Assembly (NCBI RefSeq): GCF_008014745.1
Contig: NZ_VPFD01000025.1
Span: 24,664-88,663 of the forward strand
Reading direction: 5' to 3'
Length of the DNA: 64,000 nucleotides
Origin: Massilia arenae
GTDB lineage: Bacteria > Pseudomonadota > Gammaproteobacteria > Burkholderiales > Burkholderiaceae_D
Numbering within the stretch: position 1 is the first letter of the stretch; each line of letters opens with the position of its first letter. Under the pieces are notes generated by a model. That model made no database searches. It saw only the letters and a list, made by a program, of their open reading frames with translations, and had not been told where the DNA came from. A program made the position numbers and the translations under genes. This document shows, piece after piece, positions 35,107-43,744 of this stretch.

Positions 35107-35156
35107 GCGTCGTCATCAAGACACGGATCGGGTGGCGAACCACCCTGCCCCGAATC

Positions 35157-35561
35157 TTAGATACGGCGACGCTTCGGCGGACGGCAGCCGTTGTGTGGAA
35201 CTGGGGTGACGTCCTGGATCTCGGTGATCTTGATGCCGAGGTTGTTCAGAGCGCGCACAGCCGATTCACGGCCTGGGCCTGGGCCCTTGATACGCACTTC
35301 CAGGTTCTTCACGCCCGATTCCTGAGCGACCTTGCCTGCAGCTTCGGCAGCGACCTGAGCCGCGAACGGGGTCGATTTGCGCGAACCCTTGAAGCCGGCG
35401 CCACCGGAGGTTGCCCACGACAGAGCGTTGCCCTGGCGGTCGGTGATGGTGATGATCGTGTTGTTGAACGAAGCGTGCACGTGGGCGATGCCCTCGGCAA
35501 CGTTCTTCTTCACTTTCTTGCGCACGCGTGCTGCTGCTGCGCTGCTTTGTTGCTTGGCCAT
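35157..35561 (-). CDS. rpsK: Small-subunit ribosomal protein S11 (uS11)
   Basis: 134 aa; basic N-terminus then GIAHVHASFNNTIITITDRQGNALSWATSGGAGFKGSRKSTPFAAQ and C-terminal DVTPVPHNGCRPPKRRRI, all invariant S11 features. Sits on the platform of the 30S subunit. 14 bp after rpsM. Confidence 0.98.
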   Translation of the reverse strand: MAKQQSSAAAARVRKKVKKNVAEGIAHVHASFNNTIITITDRQGNALSWATSGGAGFKGSRKSTPFAAQVAAEAAGKVAQESGVKNLEVRIKGPGPGRESAVRALNNLGIKITEIQDVTPVPHNGCRPPKRRRI

Positions 35562-35575
35562 AGTCGGTTCCTAGA

Positions 35576-35941
35576 TTATTTCTTGAGCGATTGAGCTGCC
35601 TTGCGCGGACCTTTACGGGTACGAGCATTGGTGCGGGTACGCTGACCGCGGACCGGCAGGCCCTTACGGTGACGCATGCCGCGGTAGCAACCCAAGTCCA
35701 TCAGACGCTTGATGTTCATGGACAGTTCGCGGCGCAGGTCGCCTTCCACGACAAACTTCGCGACTTCGTCACGCAGCTTCTCGAGTTCGTTATCGTCCAG
35801 GTCCTTGACTTTTTTGTTGGTCGCGATACCGGTTGCGTCGCAGATTTTCTGCGAACGCGGACGGCCAACACCGTAGATCGCCGTCAGGCCGATAACAGTG
35901 TGCTGATGATTTGGGATGTTAACCCCTGCAATACGTGCCAT
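35576..35941 (-). CDS. rpsM: Small-subunit ribosomal protein S13 (uS13)
   Basis: 121 aa, MARIAGVNIPNHQHTVIGLTAIYGVG start, helix-hairpin-helix region and basic C-terminal tail (RGMRHRKGLPVRGQRTRTNARTRKG) that contacts tRNA. First r-protein gene of the alpha block after rpmJ. Confidence 0.98.
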   Translation of the reverse strand: MARIAGVNIPNHQHTVIGLTAIYGVGRPRSQKICDATGIATNKKVKDLDDNELEKLRDEVAKFVVEGDLRRELSMNIKRLMDLGCYRGMRHRKGLPVRGQRTRTNARTRKGPRKAAQSLKK

Positions 35942-35957
35942 TCGTTATTCCTCGAAA

Positions 35958-36071
35958 TTAACCTTGACGCTGCTTGTGACGCGGCTCGACGCAGATCACA
36001 CGGACCACGCCCTTGCGCTTGATGATCTTGCAGTTGCGGCAGATCCGCTTGACTGAAGCGTTAACTTTCAT
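35958..36071 (-). CDS. rpmJ: Large-subunit ribosomal protein L36 (bL36)
   Basis: 37 aa, MKVNASVKRICRNCKIIKRK... ending EPRHKQRQG. Zinc-ribbon residues C11, C14, C27 and H32 mark the zinc-binding form of L36. Lies between infA and rpsM, a usual betaproteobacterial order. Confidence 0.96.
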   Translation of the reverse strand: MKVNASVKRICRNCKIIKRKGVVRVICVEPRHKQRQG

Positions 36072-36109
36072 TTTGCACTCTCTTCGGTTCGTTTACTTGA
36101 TGATGTTTT

Positions 36110-36328
36110 TTACTTGGTGCGGAACACGATGCGGGCCCGGGACAGGTCATACGGGGTCAACTCCACCGTTACCTTGTCACCCGGGAGGATGCGAATATAG
36201 TTCATCCGCATTTTACCCGAGATATGCCCCAGGACCACATGGCCGTTTTCCAGCTTTACGCGGAACGTCGCGTTTGGGAGATTCTCCAGAATTTCCCCTT
36301 GCATTTGGATGACGTCGTCTTTTGCCAT
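36110..36328 (-). CDS. infA: Translation initiation factor IF-1
   Basis: 72 aa, single S1/OB fold (MAKDDVIQMQGEILENLPNA..., GHISGKMRMNYIRILPGDKVTVELTPYDLSRARI). Binds the 30S A site. Placed between secY and rpmJ, as in Betaproteobacteria, unlike its separate location in E. coli. Confidence 0.97.
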   Translation of the reverse strand: MAKDDVIQMQGEILENLPNATFRVKLENGHVVLGHISGKMRMNYIRILPGDKVTVELTPYDLSRARIVFRTK

Positions 36329-36349
36329 TCGCTCTATGCACTCCGTCGC

Positions 36350-37684
36350 TTATCGCGTCGGAACTCCACCCTTGAAGTTGGCCTTCCGCAACAGAGAATC
36401 ATATTGTTGCGACATGACGTAGTTCTGCACTTGTGCCATGAAGTCCATCGTCACCACCACGATGATCAGGAGCGACGTGCCACCGAAGTAGAAGGGAACC
36501 TTCCACTGGGCGGTCATGAACTCCGGCACCAGGCACACCAGGGTGATATAGACTGCACCGGCCAGGGTCAGGCGCATCAGGATCTTGTCGATATAGCGTG
36601 CGGTTTGCTCGCCCGGACGGATGCCCGGAACAAACGCGCCGCTCTTCTTCAAGTTATCCGCCGTTTCCTTGCTGTTGAATACCAGCGCGGTGTAGAAGAA
36701 GCAGAAGAACACGATCGCCACCGCATACAGCAAAGCGTGGATTGGCTCGCCTGGCGCCATCGACGCCGCCAGATCCTTCAGGAACCCGATCACCGGGCCG
36801 GACGAATCCTTGCCGCGAGTGAACCAGTCGACAATCGTCGCCGGGAACAGAATGATCGACGATGCGAAGATCGGCGGGATCACGCCTGCCATGTTCAGCT
36901 TCAAGGGCAGGTGGCTGGTTTGGCCACCGTAGATCTTGTTGCCGACCTGACGTTTCGCGTAATTGACCAGGATCTTGCGCTGCCCGCGTTCCACGAACAC
37001 CACCGCATACGTCACCGCAGCCACCAGGACCACGATCAGGATGGCCGAGAAGCTGCCGATCGAACCGTTCGAGACCAGGGTGAACAAGCCGCCCAGGGCC
37101 GAAGGCAGACCTGCTGCGATACCGGCAAAGATGATGATCGAAATGCCGTTGCCAAGACCACGTTCAGTGATCTGCTCGCCCAGCCACATGAGGAACATGG
37201 TGCCGGTCAAGAGGGTAACGACGGTCACGAAGCGGAAACCGAGACCAGGGTCGATGACCAGGCCAGGTTGCGCCTCGAGCGCGACTGCGATGCCGAACGC
37301 CTGGAACAACGCCAGTGCCACCGTGAAGTAACGGGTGTACTGGGTGATCTTGCGGCGGCCGGCTTCGCCCTCTTTCTTCAACGCCTCGAGTTGCGGCGAG
37401 ACGATCGATGCAAGCTGCATGATGATCGAAGCCGAAATGTAAGGCATGATGCCGAGCGCGAACACGGTAAAGCGGGACAAGGCGCCACCCGAGAACATGT
37501 TGAACATGCCAAGGATGCCGCCCTCGTTCTGCTTGAACAGCGCAGCGAGCTGCACCGGGTCAATCCCGGGAACCGGGATGTGAGCACCGATGCGGTACAC
37601 GACCAATGCGCCAAGCAAAAACCACAGCCGGCCCCAGGGGAATCCGGAAGCGGCGCTTTTACCAAGTTGTGAATTAGTCGCCAA
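36350..37684 (-). CDS. secY: Protein translocase channel subunit SecY
   Basis: 444 aa, ten membrane helices. Plug region and NMFSGGALSRFTVFALGIMPYISASIIMQL, plus the cytosolic C5 loop LPLKLNMAGVIPPIFASSIIL and R/G-rich PGIRPGEQTARYI are diagnostic. Forms the SecYEG pore. Co-directional with the spc r-protein genes. Confidence 0.98.
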   Translation of the reverse strand: MATNSQLGKSAASGFPWGRLWFLLGALVVYRIGAHIPVPGIDPVQLAALFKQNEGGILGMFNMFSGGALSRFTVFALGIMPYISASIIMQLASIVSPQLEALKKEGEAGRRKITQYTRYFTVALALFQAFGIAVALEAQPGLVIDPGLGFRFVTVVTLLTGTMFLMWLGEQITERGLGNGISIIIFAGIAAGLPSALGGLFTLVSNGSIGSFSAILIVVLVAAVTYAVVFVERGQRKILVNYAKRQVGNKIYGGQTSHLPLKLNMAGVIPPIFASSIILFPATIVDWFTRGKDSSGPVIGFLKDLAASMAPGEPIHALLYAVAIVFFCFFYTALVFNSKETADNLKKSGAFVPGIRPGEQTARYIDKILMRLTLAGAVYITLVCLVPEFMTAQWKVPFYFGGTSLLIIVVVTMDFMAQVQNYVMSQQYDSLLRKANFKGGVPTR

Positions 37685-37712
37685 TTTTTGCTCCGATCAG
37701 GCAGCGGTCGCT

Positions 37713-38144
37713 TTACGCGACCGAGCCGCCAGCTGCTTCGATCGCTGCTTTCGCGCCAGCGGTCGCTTTCAGGCCCTTGAGGTTCACCGCTTTGGTGATC
37801 TCGCCGGACAGGATGACGCGCACGTCGCGTGCCAGGACCGACAGGATGCCTGCCTGCTTGAGCACCATGATGTCGACATCGCCGACAGCCAGGTTGTTCA
37901 GGTCGGACAGACGAACTTCAGCCTTGAAGGTCGCGTTCAGCGATTTGAAGCCACGCTTCGGCAGACGGCGCTGCAGAGGCATCTGACCGCCTTCGAAGCC
38001 GACTTTGTGGAAGCCGCCCGAACGCGATTTCTGACCCTTGTGACCACGGCCGGCAGTCTTGCCCAGACCGGAGCCAATGCCGCGACCAACGCGACGCTTG
38101 TAGTGCTTGGCGCCGTCAGCTGGTTGAATGGTATTGAGTTCCAT
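37713..38144 (-). CDS. rplO: Large-subunit ribosomal protein L15 (uL15)
   Basis: 143 aa, MELNTIQPADGAKHYKRRVGRGIGSGLGKTAGRGHKGQKSR start typical of L15, GFEGGQMPLQRRLPKRGF core. Between rpmD and secY. Confidence 0.98.
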   Translation of the reverse strand: MELNTIQPADGAKHYKRRVGRGIGSGLGKTAGRGHKGQKSRSGGFHKVGFEGGQMPLQRRLPKRGFKSLNATFKAEVRLSDLNNLAVGDVDIMVLKQAGILSVLARDVRVILSGEITKAVNLKGLKATAGAKAAIEAAGGSVA

Positions 38145-38172
38145 TGATTTCTCCGTTCACAAGCCCGAAGGC

Positions 38173-38352
38173 TTACGAAACAACTTTCACGAGGTACGAG
38201 ACTTTGTTGATCATGCCACGCACGGATGGGGTGTCTTGCAGCTCGGAGACCGAGTTGACGCGACGCAGGCCCAGGCCGCGCACGGTGGCACGGTGGTCTT
38301 GACGGGTACCGATCAGGCCCTTGACGAGCTGAACTTTAACGGTGTTTGCCAT
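38173..38352 (-). CDS. rpmD: Large-subunit ribosomal protein L30 (uL30)
   Basis: 59 aa: MANTVKVQLVKGLIGTRQDHRATVRGLGLRRVNSV..., ending KVSYLVKVVS. Standard short bacterial L30. The start lies about 10 bp after the rpsE stop. Confidence 0.96.
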   Translation of the reverse strand: MANTVKVQLVKGLIGTRQDHRATVRGLGLRRVNSVSELQDTPSVRGMINKVSYLVKVVS

Positions 38353-38363
38353 GTTATTTCCCC

Positions 38364-38882
38364 TTAACCGACGATGTCTTCGACCGACTTGCCGCGCTTG
38401 GCAGCGATGTCAGCCGCGGTGCTCATCTTCGACAGACCGTCGAGAGTTGCGCGCACCAGGTTGTAAGGATTCGACGAACCGGTCGACTTGGCGACCACGT
38501 CGGTCACGCCCATCACTTCGAAGATAGCGCGCATTGCGCCACCAGCGATCACGCCGGTACCAGGTTTCGCTGGCATCATCATGACGCGCGAGGCGCCGTG
38601 ACGACCGGACACGGTGTGATGCAGGGTACCGTTCTTGAGTGGCACCTTGATCAGGTTGCGGCGGGCTTCTTCCATCGCTTTTTGCACGCCGACTGGAACT
38701 TCCTTCGACTTGCCTTTGCCCATGCCGATGCGGCCATCGCCGTCACCGACAACGGTCAGCGCTGCAAAACCCATGATACGACCACCCTTGACCACTTTGG
38801 TCACGCGGTTGATCGCGATCATTTTTTCGCGCATGCCATCATCCGGCTTGTCGCTTGCCATTTTCGCTTGCATTTTTGCCAT
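38364..38882 (-). CDS. rpsE: Small-subunit ribosomal protein S5 (uS5)
   Basis: 172 aa, with S5 N-terminal double-stranded-RNA-binding fold (INRVTKVVKGGRIMGFAALTVVGDGDGRIGMGKGKSKEVP) and C-terminal domain (VIAGGAMRAIFEVMGVTDVVAKSTGSSNPYNLV). Important for decoding fidelity. Confidence 0.98.
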   Translation of the reverse strand: MAKMQAKMASDKPDDGMREKMIAINRVTKVVKGGRIMGFAALTVVGDGDGRIGMGKGKSKEVPVGVQKAMEEARRNLIKVPLKNGTLHHTVSGRHGASRVMMMPAKPGTGVIAGGAMRAIFEVMGVTDVVAKSTGSSNPYNLVRATLDGLSKMSTAADIAAKRGKSVEDIVG

Positions 38883-38894
38883 GACGATTCTTCC

Positions 38895-39257
38895 TTAGAA
38901 CTTCAGACCGGCTTCACGCGCGGCTTCCGCCAGCGCCTTCACCCGACCGTGGTAACGGAAACCCGAGCGATCGAACGCAACTTCGGTGATTCCTGCTTTC
39001 AGTGCTTTCTCTGCGACGCGCTTGCCAACCAGGGCAGCTGCTGCAGCGTTGCCGCCGGCGCCGGTCTGGCCAGCCAGTTCGGCGCGCACTTCCGCTTCCA
39101 GGGTCGAAGCCGACACCAGTACTTTTGCGTCCGGGCTGATCAGGTTTGCGTAGATGTGCAGGTTGGTGCGGTGAACCGACAGACGGTTCACGCCCAGCTG
39201 GGCAATCTTGATGCGGGTCTGACGGCCACGACGCAGACGGGATTGTTTCTTGTCCAT
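38895..39257 (-). CDS. rplR: Large-subunit ribosomal protein L18 (uL18)
   Basis: 120 aa: DKKQSRLRRGRQTRIKIAQLGVNRLSVHRTNLHIYAN and the C-terminal EVAFDRSGFRYHGRVKALAEAAREAGLKF. Binds 5S rRNA. Confidence 0.98.
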   Translation of the reverse strand: MDKKQSRLRRGRQTRIKIAQLGVNRLSVHRTNLHIYANLISPDAKVLVSASTLEAEVRAELAGQTGAGGNAAAAALVGKRVAEKALKAGITEVAFDRSGFRYHGRVKALAEAAREAGLKF

Positions 39258-39268
39258 GTCTGCTCCGA

Positions 39269-39802
39269 TTATTTCTTCTTGGTTTCTTTAAGCTTGACCA
39301 CTTCGTCCGAATAACGGACGCCCTTGCCCTTGTAAGGCTCAGGGGAGCGGTAAGCGCGCACTTCAGCGGCGACCTGGCCGACCTTTTGACGATCGATACC
39401 CTTGATCAGGATCTCGGTCGGGGTCGGGGTCGCTGCGGTGACGCCTTCAGGCATCGCGTGCAGGACCGGGTGCGAGAAGCCCAGCGACAGGTTCAGGGCG
39501 TTGCCCTGCACTGCTGCCTTGTAGCCCACGCCCACCAGGTTCAGCTTGCGCTCGAAACCCTTGGTGACACCGGTAACCATGTTGTTGACCAGGGCGCGCA
39601 GGGTGCCCGACATGGCGTTCGATTCACGCGAATCGTCGATCACGTCGAAGGTCAGCGTGCCATTGTTGTTTTCTACTTTGACCAGGCCGTTCAGGGCTTG
39701 GGTCAGGGTGCCCAGCGGGCCCTTGACGGTGATCGACGACGCGTTGATCGCGACTTCGGTACCGGCAGGGACGGCGATTGGCATCTTAGCTACTCGAGAC
39801 AT
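39269..39802 (-). CDS. rplF: Large-subunit ribosomal protein L6 (uL6)
   Basis: 177 aa: MSRVAKMPIAVPAGTEVAIN start, VKGPLGTL, LVGVGYKAAVQGNALNLSLGFSHPV, and C-terminal AAEVRAYRSPEPYKGKGVRYSDE. Normal length, two similar domains. Confidence 0.98.
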   Translation of the reverse strand: MSRVAKMPIAVPAGTEVAINASSITVKGPLGTLTQALNGLVKVENNNGTLTFDVIDDSRESNAMSGTLRALVNNMVTGVTKGFERKLNLVGVGYKAAVQGNALNLSLGFSHPVLHAMPEGVTAATPTPTEILIKGIDRQKVGQVAAEVRAYRSPEPYKGKGVRYSDEVVKLKETKKK

Positions 39803-39812
39803 CGTCTACTCC

Positions 39813-40208
39813 TTAAGCCACGTAGCAAATCACTTCGCCACCGACACCGGTAGCGCGTGCTTTGCGATCAGTCATGACGCCTTGCGGAGTCGACACGATT
39901 GCCACGCCCAGGCCGTTCATGACGGTTGGGATCTCGTCTTTGCCCTTGTAGATACGCAGGCCTGGACGGGACACGCGCTCGAGGCGCTCGATGACCGGAC
40001 GGCCAGTGTAATACTTCAAACCGATTTTCAGTTCCGATTTGCCGTCAGCCGACGACACTGCGAAATCTTCAATGTAACCCTCGTCCTTCAGGACGTTGGC
40101 AATGGCAACCTTGACTTTCGACGACGGCATTGCGACCGTGGTTTTCTGGACGACTTGTGCGTTGCGAATGCGGGTCAGCATATCGGCGATAGGATCGCTC
40201 ATACTCAT
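39813..40208 (-). CDS. rpsH: Small-subunit ribosomal protein S8 (uS8)
   Basis: 131 aa: MSMSDPIADMLTRIRNAQ, SRPGLRIYKGKDEIP, LGVAIVSTPQGVMTDRKARATGVGGEVICYVA. Central 30S assembly protein; in E. coli also the spc-operon repressor. Confidence 0.98.
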   Translation of the reverse strand: MSMSDPIADMLTRIRNAQVVQKTTVAMPSSKVKVAIANVLKDEGYIEDFAVSSADGKSELKIGLKYYTGRPVIERLERVSRPGLRIYKGKDEIPTVMNGLGVAIVSTPQGVMTDRKARATGVGGEVICYVA

Positions 40209-40222
40209 TGCATATTCTCCTA

Positions 40223-40528
40223 TTACCAGCTTGCTTTGGTCATACCCGGAATTTCGCCCTTCATGGCGAATTCGCGGAGTTTGGTACGTGCCAGACCGAA
40301 TTTACGGAAAGTGCCACGTGGACGGCCAGTGATGGCGCAGCGGTTACGCTGACGGGTCGGTGCCGAGTTACGCGGCAGCGCTTGCAGCTTCAGGCGCGCT
40401 TCGTAACGTTCTTCTTCCGACTTCGACTGGTCGTCGATGATTGCTTTCAGAGCGGCACGCTTCGGGGCGAATTTCTCCACCAGGTCTGCACGCTTCTGTT
40501 CGCGGTTAATCAGTGCAAGTTTTGCCAT
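40223..40528 (-). CDS. rpsN: Small-subunit ribosomal protein S14 (uS14), long form
   Basis: 101 aa: MAKLALINREQKRADLVEKFAPKRAALKAI..., LPRNSAPTRQRNRCAITGRPRGTFRKFGLARTKLREFAMKGEIPGMTKASW. This is the long, zinc-independent type, as it lacks the paired CxxC motifs. Confidence 0.97.
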   Translation of the reverse strand: MAKLALINREQKRADLVEKFAPKRAALKAIIDDQSKSEEERYEARLKLQALPRNSAPTRQRNRCAITGRPRGTFRKFGLARTKLREFAMKGEIPGMTKASW

Positions 40529-40532
40529 GCTC

Positions 40533-41072
40533 TTAGTTCCTGAACGGGAATTTGAAGGCGGCGAGCAGCGCTTTGGCTTCTTCGTCGGTCTTAGCAGTCG
40601 TGGTGATCGAGATGTTCATGCCGCGCAGTGCATCGATCTTGTCGTAGTCGATCTCTGGGAAGATGATCTGCTCTTTGACACCGATGTTGTAGTTGCCGCG
40701 ACCATCGAACGATTTACCATTGACACCGCGGAAGTCACGCACGCGCGGCAGGGCCACGGTGATGAAACGGTCCAGGAATTCGTACATGCGGGCGCCGCGC
40801 AGGGTCACCATCGTGCCGATCGGGTAGCCTTCGCGGATCTTGAAACCAGCGATTGCCTTGCGTGCCTTGGTGATCACTGGCTTCTGGCCGGCGATCTTGG
40901 TCAGGTCGCCAGTAGCGTGCTCGATGATCTTCTTGTCAGCGACTGCTTCCGACAGACCCATGTTCAGGGTGATCTTGGTCAGGCGTGGCACTTCCATCAC
41001 CGATTTGTAACCGAATTTCTCGGTCAGCTCGGCGACGACTTTTTCTTTATAAATTGCTTGGAGACGGGCCAT
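40533..41072 (-). CDS. rplE: Large-subunit ribosomal protein L5 (uL5)
   Basis: 179 aa: MARLQAIYKEKVVAELTEKFGYKSVMEVPRLTKITLNMG, GQKPVITKARKAIAGFKIREG, VTLRGARMYEFLDRFITVALPRVRDF. Binds 5S rRNA. Confidence 0.98.
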   Translation of the reverse strand: MARLQAIYKEKVVAELTEKFGYKSVMEVPRLTKITLNMGLSEAVADKKIIEHATGDLTKIAGQKPVITKARKAIAGFKIREGYPIGTMVTLRGARMYEFLDRFITVALPRVRDFRGVNGKSFDGRGNYNIGVKEQIIFPEIDYDKIDALRGMNISITTTAKTDEEAKALLAAFKFPFRN

Positions 41073-41078
41073 TTCTTC

Positions 41079-41393
41079 TTACCCTTTCACTACTTCGCCG
41101 CTCGACTTGAAGACGCGGACTTTTTTGCCGTCCTGGTCTTTGAAGCCAACGCGATCTGCCTTGCCGGTCGCTGCGTTGAACAGCGCGACGTTCGACACGT
41201 GAATCGGCATGGTCTTGTCGACGATACCACCAGTAACACCGGTCATCGGGTTAGGCTTGGTCGCTTTTTTAGCGACGTTGACGCCTTCGACGATGACGTG
41301 TTCAGCGTCTACACGCTTCTGAACGACGCCACGCTTGCCCTTGTCCTTACCGGCCAGAACGATGACTTCGTCGTTTTTACGAATCTTATCCAT
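41079..41393 (-). CDS. rplX: Large-subunit ribosomal protein L24 (uL24)
   Basis: 104 aa with the KOW motif in IRKNDEVIVLAGKDKGKRGVV near the N-terminus and HVSNVALFNAATGKADRVGFK in the C-terminal half. Early assembly protein of the 50S subunit. Confidence 0.97.
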   Translation of the reverse strand: MDKIRKNDEVIVLAGKDKGKRGVVQKRVDAEHVIVEGVNVAKKATKPNPMTGVTGGIVDKTMPIHVSNVALFNAATGKADRVGFKDQDGKKVRVFKSSGEVVKG

Positions 41394-41402
41394 GTCGAAT
41401 CC

Positions 41403-41771
41403 TTACAGAACTTCAGGTGCCAGCGACACGATCTTCATGAACTTTTCAGTGCGCAGTTCGCGCGTGACTGGTCCGAAGATACGGGTACCGATTGGCTCCA
41501 GCTTGGCGTTCAGCAGGACAGCGGCATTGCCGTCGAACTTGACCAGGGAACCATCCTGGCGGCGCACACCTTTGGCGGTACGCACAACCACGGCATTGTA
41601 AATTTCACCCTTTTTGACGCGGCCACGTGGGGCTGCGACTTTAACGGTGACCTTGATGATGTCGCCAATGCTCGCGTAACGGCGCTTCGAGCCGCCCAAC
41701 ACCTTGATGCACAGAACTTCCTTGGCACCGGTGTTGTCGGCTACTTCGAGCCGGCTTTCGGTTTGAATCAT
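41403..41771 (-). CDS. rplN: Large-subunit ribosomal protein L14 (uL14)
   Basis: 122 aa: MIQTESRLEVADNTGAKEVLCIKVLGGSKRRYASIGD, AVVVRTAKGVRRQDGS, FGPVTRELRTEKFMKIVSLAPEVL. First gene of the spc block; preceded by a 236-bp gap holding a terminator hairpin and a candidate promoter. Confidence 0.98.
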   Translation of the reverse strand: MIQTESRLEVADNTGAKEVLCIKVLGGSKRRYASIGDIIKVTVKVAAPRGRVKKGEIYNAVVVRTAKGVRRQDGSLVKFDGNAAVLLNAKLEPIGTRIFGPVTRELRTEKFMKIVSLAPEVL

Positions 41772-41798
41772 AGTAGTTTCTTTCCCAACTTAAGCCGT

Positions 41799-41823
41799 AG
41801 AAAACCCCACGGAGAACCGTGGG
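41799..41823 (-). terminator. Terminator-like hairpin at the S10/spc boundary
   Basis: CCCACGG-AGAA-CCGTGGG stem, followed on minus by GTTTTCTAC. It lies between the rpsQ stop and rplN, matching the E. coli division into S10 and spc operons, though it is nearer rplN than rpsQ. Confidence 0.5.
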
Positions 41824-41960
41824 CCTGCGGTCAGTCTTGGTCCCGCCATGACGCCCCTGCTGGAGCCCCATGTTTGGGTGATGGACTTTCCAAAAACACT
41901 TTCGTTACAGGCCGCTGTACCGCGGGGGATAACTGCGGCAACACATGAACGAAGCCCGCT

Positions 41961-41989
41961 AGTATCTCAGATACCAGCGGGCCACGCAA
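41961..41989 (-). promoter_or_regulatory. Candidate promoter of the spc operon
   Basis: On minus: TTGCGT (41984-41989), 17-bp spacer, GATACT (41961-41966). It overlaps a palindrome GCCCGCT.GTATCT/AGATAC.AGCGGGC (about 41953-41983). Would place the start about 180 nt upstream of rplN. Confidence 0.35.
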
Positions 41990-42007
41990 GACAAATTTTA
42001 TGGGTAC

Positions 42008-42283
42008 TTACAGTACCTGTGCGACTTGCAACACTTTGGTCACAGTCCACGCTTTCGTCTTCGAGATCGGACGACCTTCTGCGATCTCGACGGTGTCACC
42101 GATTTTCGCTTCGTTCGCTTCGTCGTGCGCGTGATACTTGTTCGAGCGCACGATGATCTTGCCGTACAGCGGGTGCTTGACGTGACGTTCGATCAGGACG
42201 GTAACCGTCTTGTCCATTTTATCGGACACGACTTTGCCGACCAGCGTACGCTTCAGCGCCGTTTTGATGGTGGTGTCGGTCAT
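42008..42283 (-). CDS. rpsQ: Small-subunit ribosomal protein S17 (uS17)
   Basis: 91 aa: KRTLVGKVVSDKMDKTVTVLIERHVKHPLYGKIIVRSNKYHAHDE, GDTVEIAEGRPISKTKAWTV. OB-fold 16S-binding protein. ATG overlaps the rpmC TGA (ATGA). Last gene of the S10 block. Confidence 0.98.
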   Translation of the reverse strand: MTDTTIKTALKRTLVGKVVSDKMDKTVTVLIERHVKHPLYGKIIVRSNKYHAHDEANEAKIGDTVEIAEGRPISKTKAWTVTKVLQVAQVL

Positions 42284-42471
42284 TTGGCTTCCTTCGTGTT
42301 CATCACAGTCTTCACACGCGCGATATCGCGACGTACTTTTTTCAGCTGCGAAGTGTTACCGAGCTGCTGGGTGGCGACTTGCATGCGCAGACCGAATTGG
42401 GCCTTGAGCAGCTCGTTCAGCTCCTTCTGCAGCGCTTCCTGGTCTTTGCCGCGGAGTTCCGATGCTTTCAT
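42280..42471 (-). CDS. rpmC: Large-subunit ribosomal protein L29 (uL29)
   Basis: 63 aa from ATG 42471 (MKASELRGKDQEALQKELNELLKAQFGLRMQ...). GGAG sits about six bases before this ATG; the upstream in-frame TTG 42477 is not needed. Two-helix protein at the tunnel exit. Confidence 0.97.
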   Translation of the reverse strand: MKASELRGKDQEALQKELNELLKAQFGLRMQVATQQLGNTSQLKKVRRDIARVKTVMNTKEAK

Positions 42472-42483
42472 ATTCAACTCCTG

Positions 42484-42903
42484 TTATTGGCCGACTTGGC
42501 GAACCACGAAAGTGGTAGCCAGTGGCAGTTTGGCAGCGGCCAGGCGGAACGCTTCGCGCGCCAGTTCTTCTGCGACGCCGTCCATCTCGTACAGGACTTT
42601 GCCTGGCTGGATTTCAGCGACGTAGTACTCTGGATTACCCTTACCGTTACCCATACGGACTTCGGCCGGCTTGTTCGAAATCGGCTTGTCCGGGAAGATA
42701 CGGATCCAGATACGACCGCCACGCTTGATGTGACGGGTCATGGCGCGACGTGCCGCTTCGATCTGGCGTGCGGTGATACGGCCGCGGGCAACTGCCTTCA
42801 GACCGAATTCACCGAACGAGACCGCGGTGCCGCGGGTGTGCGAAATGCCGGTGTTACGGCCTTTCTGCTCTTTACGATACTTCCTGCGCGATGGTTGCAG
42901 CAT
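42484..42903 (-). CDS. rplP: Large-subunit ribosomal protein L16 (uL16)
   Basis: 139 aa: MLQPSRRKYRKEQKGRNTGISHTRGTAVSFGEFGLKA, RQIEAARRAMTRHIKRGGRIWIRIFPDKPISNKPAEVRMGNGKGNPEYYVA. Near the A-site tRNA elbow. Confidence 0.98.
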   Translation of the reverse strand: MLQPSRRKYRKEQKGRNTGISHTRGTAVSFGEFGLKAVARGRITARQIEAARRAMTRHIKRGGRIWIRIFPDKPISNKPAEVRMGNGKGNPEYYVAEIQPGKVLYEMDGVAEELAREAFRLAAAKLPLATTFVVRQVGQ

Positions 42904-42905
42904 GC

Positions 42906-43733
42906 TTATTCTCCTGCTTTCTCAGCGGGTGCAGCGGCAGCCGGGGTCGCCAGCTTGACAGCTGGGCGAGCGCGCACGGTTGGCGCGGCAGCTGGACGTG
43001 CACCGCCGGCTGGACGTGGACCGCGCGATGGCTTGCCGTCGTCACGACGTGGGCCGCGTGGCTTCTTCTCATCTGGCGGGGTGTCGATGACTGGTGCTTC
43101 GCCGGTGACCGAACGGTCGCCCTTGTAGACCCAGACCTTGACGCCGATGATGCCGTAGGTGGTCGATGCTTCGCTGGTGCCGTAGTCGATATCGGCGCGC
43201 AGGGTGTGCAGTGGCACACGGCCTTCGCGGTACCATTCGGTACGTGCGATTTCGATGCCGTTCAGGCGGCCCGACGACATGATCTTGATGCCGACGGCGC
43301 CCAGGCGCATTGCATTTTGCATTGCGCGCTTCATGGCGCGACGGAACATGATGCGCTTTTCGAGCTGCTGCGAGATCGAGTCGGCGATCAGCTGCGAATC
43401 GATCTCTGGCTTGCGGATCTCTTCGATGTTGACGTGCACGGGCACGCCCATGATCTTCGCCAGCGACGTTTTCAGCACTTCGATGTCTTCGCCTTTTTTA
43501 CCGATCACGACACCAGGACGCGACGAGTAAATGGTGAAGCGTGCGTTCTTGGCAGGACGCTCGATGACGATACGGCCGACCGAAGCGTTCTTCAGCTTCT
43601 TTTTCAGGAAAGCGCGCGCTTCCAGGTCTTCCTGCAGCATCGAAGCGAAGTTGCCGTTACCAGCATACCAACGCGACGCCCAGTTACGGGTGACCGCCAG
43701 GCGGAAGCCGGTTGGGTGGATTTTCTGACCCAT
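42906..43733 (-). CDS. rpsC: Small-subunit ribosomal protein S3 (uS3) with long C-terminal tail
   Basis: 275 aa: MGQKIHPTGFRLAVTRNW start, KH domain (GVVIGKKGEDIEVLKTSLAKI), GRLNGIEIARTEWYREGRVPLHTLRADIDYG. The C-terminus is about 40 aa longer than E. coli S3, rich in Arg, Pro, Gly and Ala (DEKKPRGPRRDDGKPSRGPRP...), a low-complexity tail seen in several betaproteobacteria. Confidence 0.98.
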   Translation of the reverse strand: MGQKIHPTGFRLAVTRNWASRWYAGNGNFASMLQEDLEARAFLKKKLKNASVGRIVIERPAKNARFTIYSSRPGVVIGKKGEDIEVLKTSLAKIMGVPVHVNIEEIRKPEIDSQLIADSISQQLEKRIMFRRAMKRAMQNAMRLGAVGIKIMSSGRLNGIEIARTEWYREGRVPLHTLRADIDYGTSEASTTYGIIGVKVWVYKGDRSVTGEAPVIDTPPDEKKPRGPRRDDGKPSRGPRPAGGARPAAAPTVRARPAVKLATPAAAAPAEKAGE

Positions 43734-43744
43734 CGTATGACTCC